A stretch of 64,000 bases of DNA from Candidatus Eisenbacteria bacterium. GTDB taxonomy: Bacteria > Orphanbacterota > Orphanbacteria > Orphanbacterales > Orphanbacteraceae. The stretch spans positions 182,321-246,320 of the forward strand of contig JAFGGD010000030.1 in NCBI GenBank assembly GCA_016930695.1. The letters are read 5' to 3'. The notes beneath the pieces are model-generated. The model saw only the letters and a program-made list of their open reading frames with translations. It did not search any database and was not told the origin of the DNA. The position numbers were made by a program, and so were the translations under genes. Position 1 is the first letter of the stretch. Each line of letters opens with the position of its first letter. Positions 1 through 7,652 of the stretch are shown here, one piece after another.

Positions 1-1
1 G

Positions 2-622
2 ACCCAGCGATTCAACGAAGAGGGACACGCCATCCCGGTCACCGTGATCGAGGCGATTCCCTGCCCGATCGTTCAGAAGAAAACCAAGGACAAGGAAGGA
101 TACAACGCCATCCAGATCGGTTATGGGCGGCGTAAAAAGAACCGGACCACGCGGCCGATGGCCGGGCACTTCCAGAAGGCGGGAGTGGAGCCGGCCCGCG
201 TGCTCATGGAATCGCGAGTCTCCGACGATGAGATCGCGGAGCTGGAAGTGGGCGGCACGATCGATATCGATCGTTTCGAGCCGGGCGACTGGGTGGACGT
301 GGTGGGCCGTTCCAAAGGGCGCGGTTTCGCCGGCGTGATCAAGCGTCACAACTTCTCCGGGAAGAACCAAACCCACGGCACCCACGAGTTCTTCCGCCAC
401 GGCGGCTCCATCGGCCAGTGCGCCACGCCGGGCCGTCTCTTCAAGGGACGGAAGATGCCCGGGCAGATGGGGAACGTAAGGACCATGGTCATGAACCTCC
501 GCGTGGAGGAGGTCCTACCGGATCAGAACCTGATCCTGATTCGCGGCGGCATCCCCGGCGCGCGGAACGGCATGGTCCTGATCCGCAAAGCGGTCAAGAA
601 GGCGGGTCGCAAGAAGGTTTGA
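2..622 (+). CDS. rplC: Ribosomal protein uL3, 5' end cut by the window
   Basis: This is 50S subunit protein L3, which binds 23S rRNA early in assembly near the peptidyl-transferase centre. The visible 206 residues lack only about the first ten of the usual 205-220. The frame opens directly into the typical N-terminal strand (TQRFNEEGHAIPVTVIEA). The signature around FSGKNQTHGTHEFFRHGGS and the long loop with GRKMPGQMGN are intact, and the basic C-terminal tail is complete. In the usual S10 operon rplC is followed at once by rplD. Here a strong terminator follows and the next genes are not ribosomal, so this copy ends its transcription unit. The identification is certain; whether this is the only rplC in the genome cannot be seen. 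Confidence 0.96.
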   Translation, partial: TQRFNEEGHAIPVTVIEAIPCPIVQKKTKDKEGYNAIQIGYGRRKKNRTTRPMAGHFQKAGVEPARVLMESRVSDDEIAELEVGGTIDIDRFEPGDWVDVVGRSKGRGFAGVIKRHNFSGKNQTHGTHEFFRHGGSIGQCATPGRLFKGRKMPGQMGNVRTMVMNLRVEEVLPDQNLILIRGGIPGARNGMVLIRKAVKKAGRKKV

Positions 623-642
623 CCGACGAACCGGTTCCGTCC

Positions 643-672
643 GGGAGTCCCGCCCCGCGGGGCTCCCTTTTT
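643..672 (+). terminator. Rho-independent terminator after rplC
   Basis: An 11-bp stem (643-653 with 657-667, one T-G wobble) closed by a CCC loop is followed directly by five T residues (668-672) and more pyrimidines. It lies 21 nt after the rplC stop and should end the ribosomal transcript. Confidence 0.9.
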
Positions 673-699
673 CTTCGCGCCCCGTCGCGAAAGGGATCC

Positions 700-717
700 G
701 CTCCCCGACCGGGGAGC
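700..717 (+). repeat. 7-bp hairpin upstream of the DUF5989 gene
   Basis: GCTCCCC, a 4-nt loop GACC, then GGGGAGC form a perfect inverted repeat. It ends 14 nt before the GAGGGAGGA ribosome-binding site of the next gene. No T tract follows, so it is more likely an mRNA-leader or operator element than a terminator. Its role is unknown. Confidence 0.5.
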
Positions 718-744
718 CGCGAGCCGGCAAGAGGGAGGAACCCC

Positions 745-906
745 ATGGGGGGGAAACTGTCGATCCTCCGCGAGCTGTTTCAGTTTCTGATCCACCGGAA
801 GAAGTGGTGGCTCGCGCCGATCCTGGTGCTTCTCGTCCTTCTCAGCCTTCTGATCGTTCTGACCGAGGGATCCGCGGTCGCCCCGTTCATCTACACCCTC
901 TTTTAA
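745..906 (+). CDS. DUF5989-type 53-aa membrane protein
   Basis: A small protein with a short amphipathic, basic N-terminus (residues 1-21, RKK before the membrane), one strongly hydrophobic segment at about 22-41 and a C-terminus ending EGSAVAPFIYTLF. That ending matches the DUF5989 family as I know it: proteins of about 50 residues often found beside SxtJ-like membrane proteins and carbamoyltransferases. Here it stands alone between rplC and comEC, which is unusual. The start is supported by GAGGGAGGA six nt upstream. Topology is probably N-in with the conserved C-terminal motif outside. Function is unknown. The family call rests on recognising the C-terminal motif and was not searched. Confidence 0.75.
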   Translation: MGGKLSILRELFQFLIHRKKWWLAPILVLLVLLSLLIVLTEGSAVAPFIYTLF

Positions 907-929
907 TCGCCTCGTTCGGACAGAACGCG

Positions 930-962
930 CGGGCCGCTTCCGGCGACCCGTTTTTGTTTTTT
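930..962 (+). terminator. Probable terminator after the DUF5989 gene
   Basis: CGGG and CCCG flank an inner CGC/GCG pair with a C-A mismatch between the two helices. The stem is followed by TTTTTGTTTTTT. The stem is modest but the T tract is the longest in the window and sits 45 nt after the stop codon. Confidence 0.65.
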
Positions 963-1108
963 CGGCGGCGCCGTAACGACCACGATGTAGGCGCCCGGCG
1001 GCCCCGATCGACCACGCCGTGATCCCCCCCGGCCGGACACGCCACGGAAAGCGAACGCCAATCCGTTGCAAGCAAGCCGCTTCGTCGATTCGGCGCGGCG
1101 GCGGGAGC

Positions 1109-1123
1109 GGGCACGTCCCTTGC
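1109..1123 (+). promoter_or_regulatory. Possible sigma-54 promoter upstream of comEC
   Basis: GGGCACGTCCCTTGC keeps the diagnostic GG-N10-GC spacing and matches the -24/-12 consensus except for the first T. Transcription would begin near 1135, about 70 nt before the comEC ATG. A single match of this kind can be chance; the clearer examples at 14097, 19162 and 22388 make it more credible. Confidence 0.4.
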
Positions 1124-1205
1124 CATTCCCCAGAAGAAGCGAGGGAGAGAGAAGGCCCGGCGGCCGGTACCCGCCAAAGGCCCACCCACGATCCCCACAG
1201 GAATT

Positions 1206-3611
1206 ATGCCCGCACTACGCCTCTTCCTATTAGCCCTCCCCGGTATCTTGACGGCTCACCGGGTCACTCTCCCCCCGCACGCGGCCGCCGGGGCGCTGTT
1301 CGGGCTTCTGCTCCTCCATGCGGCAGCCCGTTTACGGGCGAGCGCGACGATCGATAGGATCGCGCTCCTCCTGATCCCCGCCGTCGCCGCCCTCGCGGCA
1401 TGGGAGACGAGGACCACCCCGTCCGGGCCGCCCCCGCCCACGGGACGGACCGTCCATCTCGCCGCGCGCCTCCTCGGCGGTGTGGATCGTAGCGGAGCGG
1501 CTCCCGTCCGGATCACCGCCGGACCCGGCGCGGGGAACCGCCTTCTGATCCGGCTCCCCGAAGGGGAGGAGTGGAGCGGTGCAGGTTCCGTTCTCCCGAA
1601 GGGAACGTGGATCGAAGCGGAGGGCCGCTTCGAACCGTATCCGGAACCGCGAAATCCCTACGCCCCGGATCGTTACGCGGGAGAACGCCGCAGGGGAGGG
1701 GCGGGGATCCTTCGCGCGGAAAGCGCGCGGGTGAGCGGGAAGGGAGGGGGGTTTCTCGCCCCGATCGCCGGCGGGATACGGAAGAGGGCGGACCGTCTCG
1801 GCGGAGAGGAGGGGGCGCTCTATCTCGCTCTCTTCCTGGGAGACCGCTCCCGGCTGGACCCGGAGACGGTCGAATCGTTCCGGGAAACCGGGCTCGCCCA
1901 TCTGCTCGCCCTCTCCGGTCTTCACCTCGGTATTTTCTACGCGCTCCTCCGCGTCCCCCTCGGCGTCGTCCCGATCCCGCGGCGGTGGGTCCCGGTGTCG
2001 GCGGTCGCGCTGCTTTGGTTTTTCGGGGCGGCGGCGGGGTTTCCCGTCTCTCTTCTGCGCGCCCTCGTGATGGCTTCCCTCCTCGCGATCGGCCGCCTGC
2101 TGGAGAGACGGCCCGCGCCGGGAAACGCCCTCGGCGTCGCGGCGCTGATCGCCCTCGCCTTCGATCCCGCCGCGGCGGGCGAGGTTTCCTTTCAGCTCTC
2201 CTTCGCCGCCACGGCGGGGATTCTGGCCGTCCTTCCCCTCCTCAGGAAGCTCGCCGCAGGCCCGATCGGCCGCTACGCGGCGGCGCCCATCCTGGTTGGG
2301 GCGGCGGCGCAAACCGCGACGCTTCCCGCCGTGCTCTGGCACTTCGGCCGGTTCGCTCCGCTCGGGGCGGCGGCCACCGCCGCGACCGCGCCGGCGTTGA
2401 TCCTCGCCCTCGCCGCGGGCTCCGCTTGGACGACCCTCGGACCGGTTCACCCGATCGCGGACCGCCTTCTGGAAGACGCCGCATGGGGGTCGTTGGCGCT
2501 CCTCCGCGGCGCCGTCGGCCGGTGGGACCATTGGGGGCCGGACACGATCCGCCTGGGAGTGGAGGACGCCCGTGGTCTGGCCCTGACCGTCCTTCTTCTC
2601 GCGGTCGTCTTCCGCTATCGCAGGAGCCGCGCGGCGCTTTTCCTTCTCGTCGGTTTGTCGCCCCTCCCCGTCCTCCTTTTTCACGACCCTTGGCCTCTCC
2701 GAATCACCGTGTTGGACGTGGGGCAGGGCTCGGCGGCGGTGATCGAGACCGCGGAAGGGGAGAGAGTCGCCGTCGATCTCGGTCCCCGTTGGGGGGACTT
2801 CGACGCCGGCGGGCACGTAGTCCTCCCCTTCCTGCGGCGGCGGGGCGCGGAGGCGCTGGACCTCGCGGTGATCACCCACCCGGACGGCGATCACATGGGA
2901 GGATTGGACCGCCTCATCGAGGAGGGCGCGATCCGGCGTCTGCTGGAAAACGGCGTCGTCCGCGCGGATCCGGCGAAAGGGAGGAGCGCCTCCGCCGGGG
3001 ACACGGGGGGCGTGATCCGAGCCTCGGCGCTCCGCGGGGCGACGCACCGCTTCCGATGCGGCGCGGAGCTGCGCGTGCTCACGGCGCCGGAGGGGCGCGT
3101 GCCGCCCGATCAGAGCAACGCCTCTTCATTGACCCTCCTTCTCCGGTACCGCCGCTTCACCATCCTCTTCACGGGCGACGCGACGCCGGAGATGGAGAGG
3201 GCGCTCCGGCGGAGCGGCGAGGCGAAGGGAATCACCGTGCTCATCGCCTCCCATCACGGCGCGCGAAGGGGCTGCGCTCTTCCCTTTCTCGTCTCCGCCC
3301 GCCCGGCGGCGACGATCGTCTCCTGCGGTCGAAACAACCGCTACGGCCATCCGGACCGCGGGGTGCTCGCCCGCGTCGAACGGGCGGGGTCGGCGCTCTT
3401 CCGCACCGACCTGCACGGGGGAATCACCATCGTCACCGACGGGCGCCGCGTGCGAATGCGGGGGCGCGCCGCGGAGGCGCCCCGCTTGGAGAGGAGGCTT
3501 CCGTTTCGCCCGGAACCGCGGGGGCTTTTCGCTGGAGGGGAATCGCGGCGCTGTGATAGGATCGCAAACCGGTTTCGGACCAAAATCCGCACGTCCCCGG
3601 AGGCGCCATGA
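1206..3611 (+). CDS. comEC: ComEC/Rec2 DNA-uptake channel protein
   Basis: An inner-membrane protein of 801 residues, which in transformable bacteria carries single-stranded DNA into the cytoplasm. N-terminal hydrophobic segments and a soluble OB-like (DUF4131) part at about 75-185 precede the competence domain, which starts around LAHLLALSGLHLGIF and continues with many hydrophobic helices to about 490. A C-terminal metallo-beta-lactamase-like domain (about 495-750) has THPDGDHMGG and SHHGA metal-binding motifs intact, so a nuclease-type activity is plausible. The ATG has AGGA just upstream. The stop overlaps the rsfS start (ATGA). With pilT at 39 kb, it hints at natural competence, though other competence genes are not in the window. 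Confidence 0.93.
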   Translation: MPALRLFLLALPGILTAHRVTLPPHAAAGALFGLLLLHAAARLRASATIDRIALLLIPAVAALAAWETRTTPSGPPPPTGRTVHLAARLLGGVDRSGAAPVRITAGPGAGNRLLIRLPEGEEWSGAGSVLPKGTWIEAEGRFEPYPEPRNPYAPDRYAGERRRGGAGILRAESARVSGKGGGFLAPIAGGIRKRADRLGGEEGALYLALFLGDRSRLDPETVESFRETGLAHLLALSGLHLGIFYALLRVPLGVVPIPRRWVPVSAVALLWFFGAAAGFPVSLLRALVMASLLAIGRLLERRPAPGNALGVAALIALAFDPAAAGEVSFQLSFAATAGILAVLPLLRKLAAGPIGRYAAAPILVGAAAQTATLPAVLWHFGRFAPLGAAATAATAPALILALAAGSAWTTLGPVHPIADRLLEDAAWGSLALLRGAVGRWDHWGPDTIRLGVEDARGLALTVLLLAVVFRYRRSRAALFLLVGLSPLPVLLFHDPWPLRITVLDVGQGSAAVIETAEGERVAVDLGPRWGDFDAGGHVVLPFLRRRGAEALDLAVITHPDGDHMGGLDRLIEEGAIRRLLENGVVRADPAKGRSASAGDTGGVIRASALRGATHRFRCGAELRVLTAPEGRVPPDQSNASSLTLLLRYRRFTILFTGDATPEMERALRRSGEAKGITVLIASHHGARRGCALPFLVSARPAATIVSCGRNNRYGHPDRGVLARVERAGSALFRTDLHGGITIVTDGRRVRMRGRAAEAPRLERRLPFRPEPRGLFAGGESRRCDRIANRFRTKIRTSPEAP
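3557..3562 (+). promoter_or_regulatory. Extended -10 element inside the comEC end (rsfS promoter?)
   Basis: TGATAGGAT reads as an extended -10 (TG-A-TAGGAT) about 45 nt before the rsfS ATG. No convincing -35 box is visible. Similar TGNTANNNT elements precede several other genes in this window, which is the main support. Confidence 0.35.
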
Positions 3612-3982
3612 GCGAGCAAAACGGAAACCCCGGGATCCTCTCCGCGCAGGAGGCGGCCCGCTTCGCCGCGGAGCGCATGCTGGACCGCAAGGCGTCCCAC
3701 GTGGTCGTGATGGATCTCCGGAGCATCACGAGCACGGCGGATTTCTTCGTCATCGGCGGCGCCGGGAGCGATCAACAGGTCCGGGCGGTCTCGGACGCGG
3801 TGATCGAGGGGCTCGAGGGGAGGGGTGTCCGCGTCAACCACGTCGAAGGGTATACCGACCGCCGGTGGGTGCTGATCGACTGTTTCGACGTGGTCATCCA
3901 CGTGTTCCTCGACGAGCTGCGCGATTTCTACGGGCTCGAACGCCTCTGGGGCGACGCCCCGGCCGAACAATTCGAGGATTAA
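3608..3982 (+). CDS. rsfS: Ribosomal silencing factor RsfS
   Basis: A 124-residue protein of the RsfS/Iojap family. It binds ribosomal protein uL14 and blocks subunit joining when nutrients are short. The whole length is the RsfS domain; recognisable parts are the segment with STADFFVIGGAGSDQQVRA (about 38-57), the EGYTDRRWVLIDCFDVVIHVF strand-helix region (about 78-99) and the terminal YGLERLWGDA. Length is normal (105-130). It starts inside the comEC stop and ends 6 nt before argS, so the three probably share a transcript, though a possible promoter lies inside the comEC tail. Placement beside an aminoacyl-tRNA synthetase fits a translation role. Confidence 0.95.
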   Translation: MSEQNGNPGILSAQEAARFAAERMLDRKASHVVVMDLRSITSTADFFVIGGAGSDQQVRAVSDAVIEGLEGRGVRVNHVEGYTDRRWVLIDCFDVVIHVFLDELRDFYGLERLWGDAPAEQFED

Positions 3983-3988
3983 AAAACC

Positions 3989-5743
3989 ATGCTGCGAAGC
4001 AAAACGGAGGACATTCTCCGGCGCGCGGTTCGCTCCCGTTGGGGGGAGGAGGCCGCCGCCGACCTTCGCGTGGAACCGCCGCGGGAGAAGAGCCACGGCG
4101 ATTTCGCCGCCAACGCGGCCATGGTTCTCGCCAAAGGGCTCCGGCGAAAGCCGCGGGAGCTGGCGGAGGAGTTGAAAACCGACCTGGAAGCCTCCGGTTT
4201 CTTCCGGTCCGTCGAGATCGCCGGCCCCGGCTTCCTCAACCTGAAGCTCCGCCCCGCCGCCTTGCACGATCTGCTCGGCCACATCCTGGAAGAGGGGGAA
4301 CGCTACGGCCGTTCCGAACCGGAACGGGCTTTACGCAGGCAGATCGAATTCGTCAGCGCCAATCCGACCGGTCCCTTGAACGTGGTGAGCGCCCGGGCGG
4401 CGGCGGTGGGGGACACCCTCGCCCGCCTCTTCGAAGCGACCGGCCACGCCGTGGATCGGGAGTTCTACGTGAACGACGCCGGCTCCCAGGTGGACCATCT
4501 GGTCGACACGGTCCTCTGGTATCTGGAGGGAAAGGCGGGGGATTTCCCGGGCGAAGGATACAGGGGCGCCTACGTGGAGGAGCTTTCCGAGGAGGCGCGG
4601 GCGATCTTCGAGCCGCGCTTTCCCCGTTCACCGGAAGGGCTGGGCGCGGAACGGATCGGGCCGGCGGCATCCGCGCTTCTCTCGCGGCTCGGCTCTTCGC
4701 CCGCCGGCGGCGACTCCGCTCTCCCCGATCCCTGCCCGATCGACGACGCCGCGCATCGCCTCCTTCTTCGCCTCTGGACGCTCGAAAAGATGCTCGCCGC
4801 CCAACGGGCCGACCTGGAAAAATTCGGCGTCCGATTCGACCGATGGTTCCGGGAGTCGGAGCTTCACGCGGAGGGGGCGGTGGAGGCGGCCCTGGCGGAC
4901 CTGGAGAGGGCGGGGGACGTTTACGAAAAGGACGGCGCCCGCTGGTTCCGTTCCAGCGCGTACGTGGACGACGAGGACCGCGTGGTGATCCGCTCCAACG
5001 GGGCGCCCACCTATTTCCTCGCCGACGTAGCCTACCACCGGGACAAGAAGAATCGCGGCTACGACCACGCCATCGACATCCTGGGCCCGGACCACCACGG
5101 CCACGTGCCGCGCATGCAGAGCGCCCTCCTCGCCCTCGGCGCGCCCGAGAACTGGCTCGAGGTGATGATCGTGCAGCAGGTCAACCTGCTCCGCGGCGGC
5201 GAGACGGTGAAGATGTCCAAACGGGCCGGCGAGTTCGTCTCCCTCCGGGAACTGATCGAGGAGGTGGGGGCGGACGCGGCGCGGTTCTTCTTCCTCATGC
5301 TCCGGCCGAACAGCCACCTCAACTTCGATCTCGACCTGGCGAAGAGCCGGAGCTTGGACAACCCGGTCTACTACGTGCAATACGCTCACGCCCGCATATG
5401 CAGCGTCTTCCGCCACGCCGAGGCGGCGGGCGTAGCGCCGGCGGCGGGGGAGAGCGCGGAGGACCGGACCGGAGTGGACCGGGAGGAGGAATTCGATATC
5501 CTCCGCATGCTGGACGCCTTCCCGGATGTGATCGCCCTCGCGGCCGCCACCCGGGAACCGCATCGCCTTCCGACTTATCTGAAAGAGGTGGCCGCCGCCT
5601 TCCACGGTTACTATCACAAAGTTCAGGTCGTAACCGAAGACGCAAAAAGCACCGCCGCGCGCCTCGCCCTCCTGCGGGCGATCCGCCTGGTCCTCCGAAA
5701 CGGCCTCGACCTTATCGGCGTTCACGCGCCGGAATCGATGTAG
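3989..5743 (+). CDS. argS: Arginyl-tRNA synthetase with an altered HIGH box
   Basis: A class I synthetase of 584 residues that charges tRNA-Arg. Order: N-terminal Add1-type domain (about 1-105), catalytic Rossmann fold with SANPTGPLN (124-131), KMSKR loop (residues 408-412), then the alpha-helical DALR anticodon-binding domain (about 460-584). The expected HVGHG after SANPTGPL is replaced by NVVSA at 131-135, so both signature histidines are missing, while KMSKR is perfect. In many ArgRS the reverse holds: HIGH is kept and KMSKR degenerates. No frameshift or loss of flanking conserved residues suggests decay, so the enzyme is probably active with a variant site. It follows rsfS by 6 nt and is followed by a sugar kinase. 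Confidence 0.94.
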   Translation: MLRSKTEDILRRAVRSRWGEEAAADLRVEPPREKSHGDFAANAAMVLAKGLRRKPRELAEELKTDLEASGFFRSVEIAGPGFLNLKLRPAALHDLLGHILEEGERYGRSEPERALRRQIEFVSANPTGPLNVVSARAAAVGDTLARLFEATGHAVDREFYVNDAGSQVDHLVDTVLWYLEGKAGDFPGEGYRGAYVEELSEEARAIFEPRFPRSPEGLGAERIGPAASALLSRLGSSPAGGDSALPDPCPIDDAAHRLLLRLWTLEKMLAAQRADLEKFGVRFDRWFRESELHAEGAVEAALADLERAGDVYEKDGARWFRSSAYVDDEDRVVIRSNGAPTYFLADVAYHRDKKNRGYDHAIDILGPDHHGHVPRMQSALLALGAPENWLEVMIVQQVNLLRGGETVKMSKRAGEFVSLRELIEEVGADAARFFFLMLRPNSHLNFDLDLAKSRSLDNPVYYVQYAHARICSVFRHAEAAGVAPAAGESAEDRTGVDREEEFDILRMLDAFPDVIALAAATREPHRLPTYLKEVAAAFHGYYHKVQVVTEDAKSTAARLALLRAIRLVLRNGLDLIGVHAPESM

Positions 5744-5757
5744 CAATGGGGGAGACC

Positions 5758-6657
5758 ATGTCGATTCTCGTCGTCGGATCCATCGTGCTCGACACCGTAC
5801 GTTCGCCCTACGGCGAGACGGACAAGGCCCTGGGCGGCTCGGCGATCTATTTCTCCGGCACCGCCTCCCGTTTCACGGAAGTCCGACTCGTCGGCGTGGT
5901 GGGCGAGGACTTCCCCGAGGAAGGGATGCGCTTCCTCGCCGACCGGAAGGTGGACCTGGAAGGGCTCCAGACTCTTCCGGGCGAGACCTTCGCCTACGAG
6001 TGCGAATACGGGTGGAATCCGAACGACAGGCTGACGATCGACACGCGCCTCAACGTGTTCGAAGGTTTTCATCCGAAGCTTCCCGAGCGATACCGCGACA
6101 CGCCCGTGCTTTTCCTCGGGAACATCGCGCCGGCCCTCCAGGAAGAGGTGCTGGACCAGATGAAGTGCCCCAAGCACGTCGCCGCGGACACGATGAATTA
6201 CTGGATCAAGGGGGACCGGGCCGGGCTGGAGCGGCTGCTCCGCCGTGTGGACACCCTCTTCCTCAACGACTCGGAGGCGATGGAGCTGACCGGCGAAAAG
6301 AACCTGGTGAAGGCGATCCGGCGGGTGACCGAGTTCGGGCCCTCCACGGTGGTGGCGAAGAAGGGAGAGCACGGCGCCGTGCTCTATCGGAACGGCGCTT
6401 TCTTCGCCGTCCCCGCCTACCCCGTCGAAACGGTCCGCGATCCGACCGGCGGCGGCGACTCCTTCGCCGGCGGTATGCTGGGGCGCCTCGCCGGTCGCGG
6501 CTCCTTCGACGACTCCTCTTTCCGTGAGGCGATGCTCCACGGAACGGCGATCGCGTCCTTCGTGGTGGAGGATTTCGGTCCCCGGCGCCTGGAGAGTCTG
6601 ACCGACGGGGAATACGACGAGAGAGTGCGGACGATCCGTTCCATGATCACGATCTAA
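5758..6657 (+). CDS. PfkB-family carbohydrate kinase
   Basis: A ribokinase-fold sugar or nucleoside kinase of 299 residues. The N-terminus carries the first PfkB signature region (LGGSAIYFSGTASRF, about 25-39). The second is near the C-terminus (DPTGGGDSFAGGMLGRL, about 229-245), with the catalytic Asp in GGGDS and the anion-hole glycines. The substrate is not predictable; related proteins are annotated simply as sugar kinases. The ATG at 5758 is chosen because GGGGGAG lies directly before it; an in-frame ATG at 5746 would add four residues but has no good ribosome-binding site. It follows argS by 14 nt and probably shares its transcript. Confidence 0.88.
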   Translation: MSILVVGSIVLDTVRSPYGETDKALGGSAIYFSGTASRFTEVRLVGVVGEDFPEEGMRFLADRKVDLEGLQTLPGETFAYECEYGWNPNDRLTIDTRLNVFEGFHPKLPERYRDTPVLFLGNIAPALQEEVLDQMKCPKHVAADTMNYWIKGDRAGLERLLRRVDTLFLNDSEAMELTGEKNLVKAIRRVTEFGPSTVVAKKGEHGAVLYRNGAFFAVPAYPVETVRDPTGGGDSFAGGMLGRLAGRGSFDDSSFREAMLHGTAIASFVVEDFGPRRLESLTDGEYDERVRTIRSMITI

Positions 6658-6670
6658 AACCGCTCTTTTA

Positions 6671-6714
6671 CGCTCCGAGAAGAACCCGCGGCCAGGTTTC
6701 CCTGGAACGGAGCG
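6671..6714 (+). repeat. Two-level inverted repeat after the sugar kinase
   Basis: CGCTCCG (6671-6677) pairs with CGGAGCG (6708-6714), and inside it CCAGG (6692-6696) pairs with CCTGG (6701-6705) around TTTC. It starts 14 nt after the kinase stop. There is no T tract, so it may be a 3'-end structure rather than a classic terminator. Confidence 0.45.
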
Positions 6715-6722
6715 CCCGGATA

Positions 6723-6737
6723 TGCTAGAATCTAGCA
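6723..6737 (+). promoter_or_regulatory. Palindrome overlapping an extended -10
   Basis: TGCTAGAATCTAGCA is a perfect 7-bp inverted repeat with one central base. Its left half and centre spell TGCTAGAAT, an extended -10 hexamer. It may be the promoter of the following unknown gene and purM, with a start near 6738, overlapped by an operator. A clear -35 is not visible. Confidence 0.45.
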
Positions 6738-6803
6738 CGTTTCCGGATCCATAGAAGCGCCCGCCAAGCCGGTCCGGTCCGCACGACCGCTTAACAATAA
6801 TCG

Positions 6804-6884
6804 ACGGCTCTTCGGGATCGCTCCCTCGGGCGGTCGGCGAAGATCGAGCCGTGGAACGAGTGGGATCGATCCCTTCGATCCCAC
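6804..6884 (+). promoter_or_regulatory. Structured mRNA leader upstream of the unknown gene and purM
   Basis: Two hairpins lie in tandem. The first pairs ACGGCTC (6804-6810) with GAGCCGT (6846-6852), extended by TTCG with CGAA after a GATC bulge. The second is a perfect 10-bp stem, GTGGGATCGA (6860-6869) with TCGATCCCAC (6875-6884), with a 5-nt loop, 14 nt before the chosen ATG at 6899. No riboswitch class was recognised. Confidence 0.5.
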
Positions 6885-6898
6885 GGACGACGGAGCCG

Positions 6899-7627
6899 AT
6901 GCCTGAAGGAACCGCCCGCCCAGGAGAGGCCCGGATTCGTGATCCCCGTCGCGCCGAGGGGGAGATACGCAAGATCACGGGCGTGCGCTCCTGCCGGGTG
7001 GTCACCGACGCCGAAGACGGCCTCCTCGAAATCCACGTCATCGCCGGACAAGACCGGCACCCCAAGCAAATCATCCGGGACGTGGAAACGGTCTGCCTCG
7101 CCCTTTTCGACGCCCGTATCGACCACCGCAAAGTGAGCATCGCCGTCGTGTCGGAGGCGGAGGCGGCCCCGGAACCGACGCGCCGGGCTCCCGTTTCGGA
7201 GCGGATCCGTTTTTTCACGCTCCGCACCACCCTCAACCCGACAGGAGGGGAGGTGGAGGTGATCCTCGCCCGCGGCGAATTCCGGAGCTTCGGCAAAGCC
7301 TCCTTTTCGCTCGCCTCCGGTCCTCTGCGCGCCGTCGCGGAAGCCACCCTTCAGGCGGTCGATCGCTTCGTGTCCGAAGGGAACTTCCAACTCGGCGATG
7401 TGAACCGCGGCTCCCTCGGCGACGGGGAGGCGGTTTTCGTGCACGTGCAGCATGTCTCCGCCGACCGCTCCTTCCCCCTGCTCGGATCCGCACTCGCCCA
7501 TCGGGACGTGAATCTCTCCGCACTTTACGCTACCCTGAACGCGGTGAACCGATACGTCGGCCGTTTGGAGGCCGCGGAAGGGATCGAGTGGGTGGCGGGC
7601 TCCACGCCCGGCCCCTCCCCTTCGTAA
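6899..7627 (+). CDS. Conserved protein of unknown function, two-part, upstream of purM
   Basis: A cytoplasmic protein of 242 residues. The N-terminal part (about 20-85) has the pattern ITGVRSCRVVTD, EIHVIAG, KQIIRDVETVC and DHRKVSIAVV, which I recall from uncharacterised proteins in Firmicutes and deep-branching Gram-negatives. The C-terminal half (about 105-225) is an alpha-beta repeat with AEATLQAVDRF and later ATLNAVNRYV, suggesting a duplicated ACT-like or dodecin-like fold. No catalytic motif is apparent. The ATG at 6899 is preferred (GGAG just upstream, strong hairpin before it); GTG at 6851 would add 16 residues of low-complexity character. It ends 25 nt before purM, so a link to purine synthesis is possible but unproven. 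Confidence 0.7.
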   Translation: MPEGTARPGEARIRDPRRAEGEIRKITGVRSCRVVTDAEDGLLEIHVIAGQDRHPKQIIRDVETVCLALFDARIDHRKVSIAVVSEAEAAPEPTRRAPVSERIRFFTLRTTLNPTGGEVEVILARGEFRSFGKASFSLASGPLRAVAEATLQAVDRFVSEGNFQLGDVNRGSLGDGEAVFVHVQHVSADRSFPLLGSALAHRDVNLSALYATLNAVNRYVGRLEAAEGIEWVAGSTPGPSPS

Positions 7628-7652
7628 CCGCGAGATCGCAGGGAGAAACAAC

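Larger units (their letters stand above)
907..1205. other. Non-coding stretch before comEC
   Basis: About 299 bp without a supportable gene. It holds the T-tract terminator near 930-962 and a -24/-12-like sequence at 1109-1123. Short readings in other frames here have no recognisable content. No tRNA-like fold was seen. Confidence 0.6.

Noticed and set aside
1332-3047. Long open frame antisense to comEC
   Set aside because: Composition is Arg/Gly/Pro-rich without any domain, as expected for the opposite strand of a high-GC gene; comEC is unmistakable.
3553-5757. N-terminal extension of the sugar kinase through rsfS and argS
   Set aside because: The frame is open for 735 codons before the kinase but overlaps two certain genes and is Arg/Pro-rich nonsense. 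The kinase starts at 5758.
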